Source of the DNA: DASYSL01 sp036003365 | GTDB taxonomy: Bacteria; Eisenbacteria; RBG-16-71-46; DASYSL01 | Direction of reading: 5' to 3' | DNA: 8,993 nucleotides | Assembly: GCA_036003365.1 (NCBI GenBank) | Contig: DASYSL010000074.1 | Coordinates: 1-8,993 of the forward strand | In this document: positions 1 to 6,496 of the stretch, piece after piece | Layout of the letters: the number at the start of each line of letters is the position of its first letter | Numbering within the stretch: position 1 is the stretch's first letter | Program-made: the position numbers and the translations under genes | Notes under the pieces: model-generated | Databases searched by the model: none | What the model was told of the DNA's origin: nothing | What the model saw: the letters and a program-made list of their open reading frames with translations, nothing else

Positions 1-1029
1 GACTCGACTCTGGCCGAGGCTTACATCGGGATGGGCTTGGTGCACACGAGGCGCTATTTCCGAGGCTGGTTCTCCGGCGGCGAAGGAGCCCTGGAAACGG
101 CGAGGCAAGAATTTCGACGAGCCATCGCTTTGGACCCGCGCTCCGGTGAGGCGCGCGGCGGGTTGGTGCGGACTCTTTGGGAAAAGGGCAGGAGTGTTGA
201 GTGTCTTCAACTTCTCAAGGAAATCCCGGCGGAGAATGCCGAGAACTTCACCGACCTCATGGTTCGGGGGGAAGGATATGTGCTTAGCGGTCTTTCCGAG
301 CGAGCCATTCCTTACCTGGAGCACACCACGGAAGTCGATCACGATTCCGACTGGGCAGCATGGATGCTGACGCTCGCCTATGCGTTCTCCGAGAGATATC
401 GAGACGCAACCGTGGCCGGGAAGAGATTCCTCGCTCGGTTTGGCGACGATCGAGAGATTCTTCACTGGCTCTCCTTGTCCCAGTTCGCGCTGGGGGAGGT
501 TTGGGAAGCCGAGGCGAGCTGTCGCCAAGAAATCGAGGCAGGACCGTCCTCCATCGGTGACAACGATGGCCGGTACAATCTATTCGCCGGCTGCCTCCTC
601 GACAAATTAGGAAAGCAGGAGGAAGCCAAGAAAGCGTGGGCAGAAGGATTGCAAACCGTCGATGAGAGATTGATCGCACAGTCGGACAACTTGAGAATGC
701 ACGCGCTGCGGGCGGCATTCTGCGTCTTGCTGGGGAAGGAACAGCAGCTGGCTTCGGAGCAACGACTGCTCTTTCAAGATCTGGGACGAAGTGGTTACGG
801 CGAGAACATGATGTTCTTCGCGCTCGCCCTCGCCAAACGCGGCAAATCCGATGAAGCGGCGAGGATTCTTCGTGGCGCGGCCGCCGCTCGAGTCGTTTCG
901 CCTTACACTTTTCTCTTTCGTCATCCGGCTTTCAAAGCGGACGTCGAGAGCGGTGATCACTCGGGACAGGTCAGGGCTGCGCTGGCAGAGTTGGAATCGG
1001 TGACGAAGAGTGTGAACAGCGCTTTCTAG
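1..1029 (+). CDS. TPR-repeat protein, 5'-truncated C-terminal part
   Basis: The frame is open from base 1 and shows 342 residues before the TAG stop, so the true start lies outside the window; the ATG at 31 is internal to the open frame and has no clear Shine-Dalgarno. The protein is predicted all-helical, with degenerate tetratricopeptide repeats: a segment ending in RRAIALDPRSGEA (about residues 40-56), others around ERAIPYLEHTTEVD and a later KLGKQEEAKKAWAEGL. The segment near the end (FLFRHPAFKADV, then RAALAELE) resembles the C-terminal tails of TPR proteins fused to Ser/Thr kinases or adenylate-cyclase/winged-helix regulators; the N-terminal effector domain cannot be seen. The likely role is a protein-protein scaffold. 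Base composition is lower in GC than its neighbours (for example 30 of 60 bases at 601-660), with codons such as AAA, GAA, TTT and CTT that the other genes avoid. It converges with the PepSY gene, 12 bases apart. Confidence 0.8.
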   Translation, partial: DSTLAEAYIGMGLVHTRRYFRGWFSGGEGALETARQEFRRAIALDPRSGEARGGLVRTLWEKGRSVECLQLLKEIPAENAENFTDLMVRGEGYVLSGLSERAIPYLEHTTEVDHDSDWAAWMLTLAYAFSERYRDATVAGKRFLARFGDDREILHWLSLSQFALGEVWEAEASCRQEIEAGPSSIGDNDGRYNLFAGCLLDKLGKQEEAKKAWAEGLQTVDERLIAQSDNLRMHALRAAFCVLLGKEQQLASEQRLLFQDLGRSGYGENMMFFALALAKRGKSDEAARILRGAAAARVVSPYTFLFRHPAFKADVESGDHSGQVRAALAELESVTKSVNSAF

Positions 1030-1041
1030 ATCCGATCTGGG

Positions 1042-1377
1042 TCAGCCTTTCGCCACCGTCGTCTTCATCTCCTTGGCCCGCTCTTCCTGCGCCGACTTGA
1101 TGGACTGGTGCTTGACCTTGAGCACCTTGCCGGTGAAGGCGTCGACTTTCACTCTCTTGACGCCCGACTTGCCCGGCTCGACGAACTGGAAGGAATAAAT
1201 TTCGCGGTCGTGGTCGCGGATGAACTGGTGCGCGGTGAGAGTTCCCCCGGGGACCCTCGCCGCCGCGGCCTTCTTCGCCGACTCATAGGTGATCTTGTCG
1301 TGCTTGGGGGGGTTGGCGTGAGCCAAGGCGACGGGCAAGGCGATCGTGGCGCAAGCCAGGGCGAGAAAGCGCTTCAT
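1042..1377 (-). CDS. Small secreted PepSY-domain protein
   Basis: A 111-residue protein. Residues 1-21 form a Sec signal peptide (MKRF, hydrophobic core, ALAHA before Asn22), so the mature product should be periplasmic or extracellular. Residues about 29-93 form a single PepSY domain, seen as YESAKKAAAARVPGG, a central REIYSFQF strand, then KRVKVDAFTGKVLKV with the typical VD..TG.V turn; a short Lys-rich tail follows. The ATG at 1377 is preferred over an upstream in-frame extension because it begins the signal peptide and is preceded by GGAGG (1387-1391) at 9 nt. PepSY domains occur in peptidase propeptides and in free-standing proteins, where an inhibitory or chaperone role on peptidases has been proposed. 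The gene lies 49 bp downstream of the acylase gene on the same strand, so co-transcription is likely. A hairpin that masks its Shine-Dalgarno lies in the gap. The function here is not established. Confidence 0.85.
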   Translation of the reverse strand: MKRFLALACATIALPVALAHANPPKHDKITYESAKKAAAARVPGGTLTAHQFIRDHDREIYSFQFVEPGKSGVKRVKVDAFTGKVLKVKHQSIKSAQEERAKEMKTTVAKG

Positions 1378-1383
1378 GGGGTC

Positions 1384-1419
1384 CGTCCTCCGGTTTCTTC
1401 TGTCATCGGCAGGAGGACG
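1384..1419 (-). promoter_or_regulatory. Hairpin that would mask the PepSY gene's Shine-Dalgarno
   Basis: In the acylase-PepSY gap, CGTCCTCC (1384-1391) and GGAGGACG (1412-1419) are perfect reverse complements separated by 20 nt. In the minus-strand transcript the upstream arm reads CGTCCTCC and the downstream arm GGAGGACG, which is the Shine-Dalgarno of the PepSY gene. An 8-bp stem would therefore hide the ribosome-binding site. The upstream arm begins 7 nt past the acylase stop codon, so ribosomes ending the acylase could open it and couple translation. No U-tract follows, so it does not look like an intrinsic terminator. The pairing is seen in the sequence; the regulatory role is inferred. 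Confidence 0.45.
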
Positions 1420-1426
1420 CCTTCGA

Positions 1427-3814
1427 TCAAGGCTTGGGGCCGAGGCGGCCGCGGCTCTCGATCTCCTGGTCGGTGGGCCACGCCAGATCGAGCTTCCGGT
1501 AGCGGACTTGGGCCCAGTCATCGAGCAGGTCGGCGTAGTGCGGAGAAGAAGGATCGCCGGAGTTGCCTGGCGGGACGATGAACCAGCCGCTCGAATCGGC
1601 GAGATCGAACACGACGCGCATCGATGGTCCGTGAGTCACCAGCGTGTCGTTGGGCAGCGTCGAGCCGCCGACGCACACCGTGGAGCGATCGCCGCGCACG
1701 GCCACGTACGCCGGCATGAGCGAGCGATCACGCCGGAAGAGCGCGTGCTCGAGGGTGGCGCGGTGGGCCCGGGCCCACGTCCATGTGCGAGGGTCCGGCC
1801 CGAGCAGCTTCGCCAATTTCTCCCAGGCACGCACGAGCGCGTGCGCCGCGGCGTCGTCAGCCGAGGTCTCGGAAGTCAGTTTCTTTTTGGTCTTGGGATC
1901 GCGCTCGCGCGCGATCCAGCTGGCCGGCTCCTCGCCGCGCAGGATGGCGAGCAGCAGGCCTTCGCGGCCGGGAGCGTCGAGTCTCGCGTTGAGCTCGTTC
2001 CACCAGGCGCGGAAAAGCGTCGGCTGGGTGCGCTCGGGCAGTGCGAGGCCATCCCACAGGTCGAGCTTCACGAGGGCGTCGACTGCTTCCCGCGGCAGCC
2101 CCGCGGGCAACCGCCGCACGTGCCCCAGCATCAGGTGCCCGAAGATTGGCCACTGCGGCGAGAGCGCGTCCCCTTGCATGGTCTGGAAATCCGCCGCCCG
2201 GAGATCATGCCGCTCGCCCAGCATCTCGCGCACGCGCCACGCGCGGTGCTCCGCGTCGGCGTAATCGCCAAAGGAATCGAGATCCGGCATATCGGCCGGC
2301 GCGTTGTTCGAGCTCACCACCACGCCCGAGGGATCGCGCCACGCGTGCGGCATGGAATCGAGGGGTGCGGCGCCGAGCCATTCGCCCTCGCCGGTCCACC
2401 CGGGCGTCGGCTCCAGGGACATGGGATGGGCGCGGCGCGGCACGCATCCGCCGGCCTGATAGAGCAGGCGTCCGTCGCGCGAGGCCACGACCCAGTTGAG
2501 CGTGGGGGCGAAGGCGCCCGCGAGGTGGGCGCGGAATTCCTCGAGCGTGTGCGCGCCTTCCCAGCCGAAGTCGGCCGCAATCACGGGCCATTTCTCCGTC
2601 GCGGCCCAGCGCACCACGAGCGCGTGGCGTGCTTTCTTGTCCACGCTCAGCACGACGCCGTGCCGCGTCGACTGCGCCGCGATCCAGAAGAGCGGCACAT
2701 GCGCGGGTCCAACGCCGTAAGACAGCCCCAGGGAGCGTGAGCGGATGGGCTCCCATTGCCCCTGGAAGAGGTAGTTCTGCCCGCCGACATCCAGGCTCTC
2801 GCGATAGGCCTCGAAGGCATGCGCGCCGAGCGACGTCACGCCCCAGGCGAGATCGTGGTTACGTCCCGCGGCGAAGAAGGGGAGGCCGGGCACGTAGAGC
2901 CCGACGAAATCGAGCGTGTCGGGCACGCTCACGTGCGCCGCGTACCACGTGGCCGGCGTCGAGAGACCGAGATGCGTGTCGTTGGCGAGCAAGGGGGCGT
3001 GACGGGAAGCGCGCGCGCCGCCCACCGCCCAGGCGTTGCTCGCGCCCGGCCCGCCGGGCGGCAACGCGCCGCGCAACGCCTCGAGGGCTCGTGAGGCCAG
3101 CTCGTCGTCGGCGTGCGCATCGAGCCACGCCGCCTTGGGCGCGGCCATGCTTTCCGCCGCCGCGCCGTGACCGCGATCTTCGGCCGTGAAGTAGCGCACC
3201 AGCGGATCGTGCTTCTGTGCCGCGTGCGCGCGCTCGCGTCCGATGCGTCCGGCCAACGCGTCGAAGTCGAGCTGCGGAAAATCGGCGTCGAGACGGATGC
3301 CCTGGAGAAGCGCCACGCTCATGCACGTCGAGAGCGACCAGCGCCCGGGCCGAAGCCCGGTGAGCGCCAAGTCGCGCGGCAGCGGCACGAGCCGCGCGCG
3401 CAAGGAATCGAAGCGCGCGTTCACGCCCGCCGCGTACGCCTCGAGCATGCGGCGGGAGAAGGGCTGCGCGCGCGCTTGCACGGCGAGCGACTCGGCGCGC
3501 TCCGGCACGCCGAGCGAGCGGATGAATCCATCCTGCCTCAAAGCACCGTTGCCCAGCAGCTCGCTCGCCCGTCCCAGGCCGGCGAGCCGGAAGAGCTCGA
3601 GCTGGAACGCGCGGTCGCGCGCCGCGGCCCAGCCGAGCGCGTAATACGCGCCCTCGACCGTGGTCGCACGCACGTGCAGCACGCCGTCCTTCGTGTAGGC
3701 GATCTCGGCCGTGGGCGCGGAGCCGGCCGTCGCCCGGGTCGAGCGATCGGGCGGCCGACACGAGCCCAGAGCCATGAGGCACAGGAAAGGGAGGAGAAAC
3801 CGGATTCTCGACAT
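1427..3814 (-). CDS. Penicillin acylase family (Ntn-hydrolase, S45) lipoprotein
   Basis: A 795-residue precursor. The family cleaves amide bonds (beta-lactam side chains, N-acyl-homoserine lactones, other acyl amides) after autoproteolysis into alpha and beta chains. The N-terminus MSRIRFLLPF..ALGSC carries a lipobox with Cys19, which suggests a membrane-anchored lipoprotein. The alpha-chain pattern is present (KDGVLHVRA at 42-50; GWAAARDRAFQLELFRLAGLGR at 61-82). The beta chain should start at Ser259 in GASNAWAVGG, the canonical nucleophile context, followed by PLLANDTHLGL (274-284), PGLPFFAAGRNHDLAWGVTS, SSNNAP (Asn503/504, matching the oxyanion-hole Asn) and a C-terminal HGPSMRVVFDL and GNSGDPSSPHY. 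The length suits the family. The ATG at 3814 is chosen because it starts the lipoprotein signal. It lacks a properly spaced Shine-Dalgarno (GGA directly abuts it), and a promoter-like pair sits just upstream. It may share a transcript with the PepSY gene. Substrate cannot be told from sequence; a quorum-quenching acylase is possible but unproven. Confidence 0.93.
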   Translation of the reverse strand: MSRIRFLLPFLCLMALGSCRPPDRSTRATAGSAPTAEIAYTKDGVLHVRATTVEGAYYALGWAAARDRAFQLELFRLAGLGRASELLGNGALRQDGFIRSLGVPERAESLAVQARAQPFSRRMLEAYAAGVNARFDSLRARLVPLPRDLALTGLRPGRWSLSTCMSVALLQGIRLDADFPQLDFDALAGRIGRERAHAAQKHDPLVRYFTAEDRGHGAAAESMAAPKAAWLDAHADDELASRALEALRGALPPGGPGASNAWAVGGARASRHAPLLANDTHLGLSTPATWYAAHVSVPDTLDFVGLYVPGLPFFAAGRNHDLAWGVTSLGAHAFEAYRESLDVGGQNYLFQGQWEPIRSRSLGLSYGVGPAHVPLFWIAAQSTRHGVVLSVDKKARHALVVRWAATEKWPVIAADFGWEGAHTLEEFRAHLAGAFAPTLNWVVASRDGRLLYQAGGCVPRRAHPMSLEPTPGWTGEGEWLGAAPLDSMPHAWRDPSGVVVSSNNAPADMPDLDSFGDYADAEHRAWRVREMLGERHDLRAADFQTMQGDALSPQWPIFGHLMLGHVRRLPAGLPREAVDALVKLDLWDGLALPERTQPTLFRAWWNELNARLDAPGREGLLLAILRGEEPASWIARERDPKTKKKLTSETSADDAAAHALVRAWEKLAKLLGPDPRTWTWARAHRATLEHALFRRDRSLMPAYVAVRGDRSTVCVGGSTLPNDTLVTHGPSMRVVFDLADSSGWFIVPPGNSGDPSSPHYADLLDDWAQVRYRKLDLAWPTDQEIESRGRLGPKP

Positions 3815-3823
3815 TCCTGCGAG

Positions 3824-3852
3824 TTGATACGGACACCGGCGCGCCGAATCAA
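3824..3852 (-). promoter_or_regulatory. Candidate promoter of the acylase gene, near-leaderless
   Basis: On the minus strand TTGATT (3852-3847) and TATCAA (3829-3824) are separated by exactly 17 bp, each matching four of six sigma-70 consensus bases. The -10 hexamer ends only 9 nt before the acylase ATG, so transcription would begin about 2-4 nt from the start codon or at it. This agrees with the lack of a usable Shine-Dalgarno there. The match is seen in the sequence; promoter activity is inferred, and the host's consensus is unknown. Confidence 0.4.
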
Positions 3853-3879
3853 GCCGGGAAAGGGGAATCTCGTTGACAG

Positions 3880-3897
3880 AGCGCCCCTCGGGGCGCT
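3880..3897. repeat. Perfect 8-bp palindrome in the acylase/pepA divergent region
   Basis: AGCGCCCC (3880-3887) and GGGGCGCT (3890-3897) form a perfect inverted repeat with a 2-nt centre, directly preceded by TTGACA (3873-3878), a perfect -35 hexamer on the plus strand, and followed by TTTG. No good -10 lies 16-18 bp beyond the TTGACA. Because both flanking genes point away from it, a terminator would be out of place unless it acts as an attenuator in a pepA leader; an operator for a dimeric regulator is the other option. The rest of the 190-bp gap shows no gene. Confidence 0.4.
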
Positions 3898-3990
3898 TTG
3901 CTGCCACAGAAACTGGCCGAAATCGACCGATCCCCTCCCTTGTCGACGGCCCGACGCGACCTCAGGGAAGCGCCGGGTCGCCCTTTTTCC

Positions 3991-3995
3991 GGAGG
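3991..3995 (+). promoter_or_regulatory. Shine-Dalgarno of pepA
   Basis: GGAGG stands 9 nt ahead of the ATG at 4005. It fixes that start over the in-frame ATG at 3873-frame extensions upstream, which would add about 44 residues lacking similarity to the family's N-terminus. Confidence 0.75.
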
Positions 3996-4004
3996 CCCCA
4001 CTTC

Positions 4005-5537
4005 ATGCAGCTCCAGTTCCGCAACGATCCGATCGAGCGCATCCCCGCCGACGCCGTCGTCCTCGGCATCCTGGAAGGCACCAAGCGTCCCGCAGGCAGC
4101 GCGCGCGCCGTGGATGCGGCCGCGGGCGGCGCCATCACGGCCTGCCTCGCGCAGGGCGACTTCACCGGCCGTCGCGAGCAGGTGGTGGTGCTCTATCCCA
4201 AGGGGCGTGTGCGCACCAAGCGCATCGTGCTCGTGGGTCTCGGCGCCGAGAAGGATCTGACGGTGGAGCGCGTGCGCCAGGCCGCGGGACGCGCGGCGGC
4301 GCGGGCGCGCGAGCTGGGCGTGGGCGAGCTGGCCACCGTGGTGCACGGCGCCGGCGCCGGCGGACTCGATCCCGCGGCGTGCGCGCAGGCGGTGGTCGAG
4401 GGCGCGTCGCTCGCCAACTACTCGTACGACCGCTATCGCACGCGCGACAAGAGCAAGTCGCGCCGCGTGAAGACGCTGATCCTCGCCGAGGCCGACGCCA
4501 AGAAGATGGCCGAGGTGAAGCGCGGCGCCGCCCGCGGCCGGACCGGGGCCGAGGCGGTCGCCTTCGTGCGCGACCTGTGCAACACGCCGAGCCTCGACAT
4601 GACGCCGCGCCAGGTGGCCGAGCGCGCGCTCACGCTCGCCGACAAGGAAGCGCGCATCACGGTGAAGGCGCTCGACGAGAACGAGCTCAAGCGCCTCAAG
4701 ATGGGATCCTTCCTCGGCGTCGCCAAGGGCTCGGACGAGCCGCCGCGGCTGCTCGTGCTCGAGTACGTGCCGGAAGGCAAGCCGCTCGGCACCGTAGCCC
4801 TCGTCGGCAAGGGCATCACGTTCGACACCGGCGGCATCTCGCTCAAGCCCGCCGAGGGCATGGAGAAGATGAAGTACGACATGTCGGGCGCGGCCGCCGT
4901 GCTCGGCGTGTTCCACGCGCTGCGCCGCATCCAGCCGCAAGTGCGCGTGATCGGGCTGGCGCCCATGACCGAGAACATGCCGGGCGGCCACGCCATCAAG
5001 CCGGGCGACGTGCTCATCGCCATGAACGGCATGACCATCGAGGTCAACAACACCGACGCCGAGGGCCGCCTCGTCCTCTGCGACGGCATCAACTACGCCC
5101 GGCGCTTCTACAAGCCCGACGCCATCATCGACATCGCCACGCTCACCGGCGCGGTGGTGATCGCGCTCGGCAGCCAGGCGAGCGGCATCATGGGCAACGA
5201 TGAGGCCTTGCTCACGCGCGTGAAGGAAGCCTCCGACCGCTCGGGCGAGCGCGTATGGGAGCTGCCGACATGGCCCGAGTACGCCGACCTCATGAAGAGC
5301 GACGTGGCCGACCTCAAGAATTCGGGCGGCCGTGAGGCAGGCACGATCGCCGGCGCCATGTTCCTCGCTCCCTTCGCCGAAGGGACGCCGTGGGTGCACA
5401 TGGACATCGCGGGCACGGCGTGGAACGACAAGGACAAGCCGTACGCGCCGAAGGGCTCGAGCGGCGTGGCCGTGCGTCTCTTGCTGGATTTGTTGGAGAA
5501 CTGGGAGCCGAACGGAACCGCGCGCGGCCGCCGCTAG
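4005..5537 (+). CDS. pepA: Cytosolic leucyl aminopeptidase (M17)
   Basis: A 510-residue, two-metal aminopeptidase that removes N-terminal residues from peptides in the cytoplasm, probably as a hexamer. Residues 1 to about 160 form the variable N-terminal macro-like domain; the catalytic domain follows. Conserved elements are all present: VGKGITFDTGGISLKP with Lys269, Asp274 and Lys281; MKYDMSGAA with Asp292; and the M17 signature NTDAEGRL (349-356) with Asp351, Glu353 and Arg355. These positions are each one less than the known E. coli PepA metal and active-site residues. The length is close to the E. coli enzyme. No signal peptide is visible. The start has a good GGAGG. It is transcribed away from the acylase and converges on the next gene with no gap between stop codons. 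Third positions are almost all G or C. E. coli PepA also binds DNA in Xer recombination and carAB control; nothing here tests that role. Confidence 0.96.
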   Translation: MQLQFRNDPIERIPADAVVLGILEGTKRPAGSARAVDAAAGGAITACLAQGDFTGRREQVVVLYPKGRVRTKRIVLVGLGAEKDLTVERVRQAAGRAAARARELGVGELATVVHGAGAGGLDPAACAQAVVEGASLANYSYDRYRTRDKSKSRRVKTLILAEADAKKMAEVKRGAARGRTGAEAVAFVRDLCNTPSLDMTPRQVAERALTLADKEARITVKALDENELKRLKMGSFLGVAKGSDEPPRLLVLEYVPEGKPLGTVALVGKGITFDTGGISLKPAEGMEKMKYDMSGAAAVLGVFHALRRIQPQVRVIGLAPMTENMPGGHAIKPGDVLIAMNGMTIEVNNTDAEGRLVLCDGINYARRFYKPDAIIDIATLTGAVVIALGSQASGIMGNDEALLTRVKEASDRSGERVWELPTWPEYADLMKSDVADLKNSGGREAGTIAGAMFLAPFAEGTPWVHMDIAGTAWNDKDKPYAPKGSSGVAVRLLLDLLENWEPNGTARGRR

Positions 5538-6401
5538 TTAGCGCCGGGCGGAGGCTCCGGAAGGATTCGCGGGACGCGCGGCGCGCGCCATCGCCTGCGC
5601 CTCGGCGTCGCCCGCCGGCAGGCGTACCACGCGCACTTTCTGCGCCGGCGCTTCGAGCCGGAGCAGATTGCCCTGGTCGTCCATCCACACACTGATCTTC
5701 GTCATGTCGTCATTGATGTCGACGCGCTGCGCCGAGAGCGTCTTGCCGCCCGGGCCCTGGATCTTTTCCTTGGGTCCGCGGCTGAGCTGGATGTCGATCA
5801 CCGTGTCACGCGGCGGAATGAGCGCGTGGAAGCTTCGCGTCTGCAGTCCCGACTCCACGAAATCGCGCACCAGCCACTCCACCTGCTCGTAGGCGCTCGC
5901 GTCGAGCACGTAGATGCGGCCGTGCGGGATGCCGATCACGTCGCCGGAGCCCTTGCCGTCGGCTTCGTGATAGATGGTCGCCGTCGTGTCGTACGACGTC
6001 ACCGCGACACCGCGCTCCTGCGGACCGATGTCCTCGTGCGCCTGATAGAGATAAAGCAAGTTGTCCGTTCCATTGACCAGGCGAATGGTGTGCTTCTCGT
6101 AGTGAAGGCGCGCCCGGCCGGAGCGCAGCTCGTAGGTGATGAGCGAGGAGATCGCCGCGGTGTCGCGGGCGGCGGTGACATACGAGCTGTAGAACTCGGT
6201 GCCCAGGCGCGTGGTGTCCTGCCACACCTCGAAGGTGCCCGCACGCAGGGCCAGCATGGTCTCGACGGGCCTGATCTGGGGTGCCACGTCCGCGATCTGG
6301 GCAAGCGCCCTCGACGCGCCGAACGTCGCCACGAACAAGGCGCAGGCGGCCAGAACCTGAAAAATGCTCGCATGTGCGGGATGCCTGGAACGGAGGGACA
6401 T
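5538..6401 (-). CDS. Secreted protein of unknown function, beta-rich
   Basis: A 287-residue protein that I do not recognise with confidence. Residues 1-34 form a signal peptide: an Arg/His n-region, a hydrophobic stretch and ALA before Gln35. A LAAC motif at 17-20 resembles a lipobox but sits before the end of the hydrophobic core, so type I cleavage is more likely. The mature part alternates strand-like segments rich in Thr, Tyr and charged residues (FEVWQDTTRLGTEFYSSYV; ISSLITYELRSGRARLHYE) and ends its folded part with ISVWMDDQGNLLRLEAPAQKVRVVRL, a pattern seen in periplasmic beta-rich DUF3108/DUF6134-like proteins. This relation is only suggested by style. A low-complexity Ala/Arg tail ends the protein. 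The ATG at 6401 starts the signal peptide; upstream in-frame sequence would be Arg-rich and is unlikely to be translated. No ordinary Shine-Dalgarno is present. TATCCT lies 9 nt upstream. The gene is divergent from the rhodanese gene and convergent with pepA. Confidence 0.82.
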   Translation of the reverse strand: MSLRSRHPAHASIFQVLAACALFVATFGASRALAQIADVAPQIRPVETMLALRAGTFEVWQDTTRLGTEFYSSYVTAARDTAAISSLITYELRSGRARLHYEKHTIRLVNGTDNLLYLYQAHEDIGPQERGVAVTSYDTTATIYHEADGKGSGDVIGIPHGRIYVLDASAYEQVEWLVRDFVESGLQTRSFHALIPPRDTVIDIQLSRGPKEKIQGPGGKTLSAQRVDINDDMTKISVWMDDQGNLLRLEAPAQKVRVVRLPAGDAEAQAMARAARPANPSGASARR

Positions 6402-6424
6402 TTCCCGTCTAGGATAGCATAGCG
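6402..6424. promoter_or_regulatory. Possible shared core of divergent promoters
   Basis: The bases TAGGATA (6410-6416) contain TATCCT on the minus strand, 9 nt before the ATG at 6401, and TAGGAT on the plus strand, 9 nt before an ATG at 6425. Both match four of six -10 consensus bases. No good -35 stands 16-18 bp from either. The minus-strand spacing equals that of the acylase promoter candidate. Activity is inferred and weakly supported. Confidence 0.25.
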
Positions 6425-6485
6425 ATGGGAACGCCCTTGCGAGCCGCTCGCGCCGCCCGCCAAGTTTTCGCCAACCTCTCTCGGC

Positions 6486-6490
6486 GGAGG
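6486..6490 (+). promoter_or_regulatory. Shine-Dalgarno that sets a TTG start for the rhodanese-fold lipoprotein
   Basis: GGAGG ends 6 nt before TTG at 6497, an ideal spacing. The in-frame ATG at 6425 has no Shine-Dalgarno and would put 24 extra, Arg-rich residues before the lipoprotein signal. The TTG is therefore the more probable start. Confidence 0.6.
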
Positions 6491-6496
6491 CCTTCC

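Noticed and set aside
1028..1038. AGATC-C-GATCT inverted repeat at the TPR/PepSY junction as a terminator
   Set aside because: The loop of one base cannot form, the stem is short and AT-containing, and no T-tract follows.
1346..2740. A 464-codon plus-strand open frame antisense to the acylase
   Set aside because: Same reason: the acylase on the other strand has family motifs along its length and this frame has none.
3113..5203. A 696-codon plus-strand open frame over the acylase N-terminal region and pepA
   Set aside because: It lies antisense to the acylase and in a different frame of pepA, both of which have full catalytic motifs. Its translation is Arg/Ala/Gly-rich low-complexity sequence, as expected when strong GC bias at third positions removes stops from shadow frames.
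3849..5399. A 516-codon minus-strand open frame antisense to pepA
   Set aside because: His/Ala/Arg/Gly-rich translation with no recognisable motif, opposite a perfectly conserved M17 aminopeptidase.
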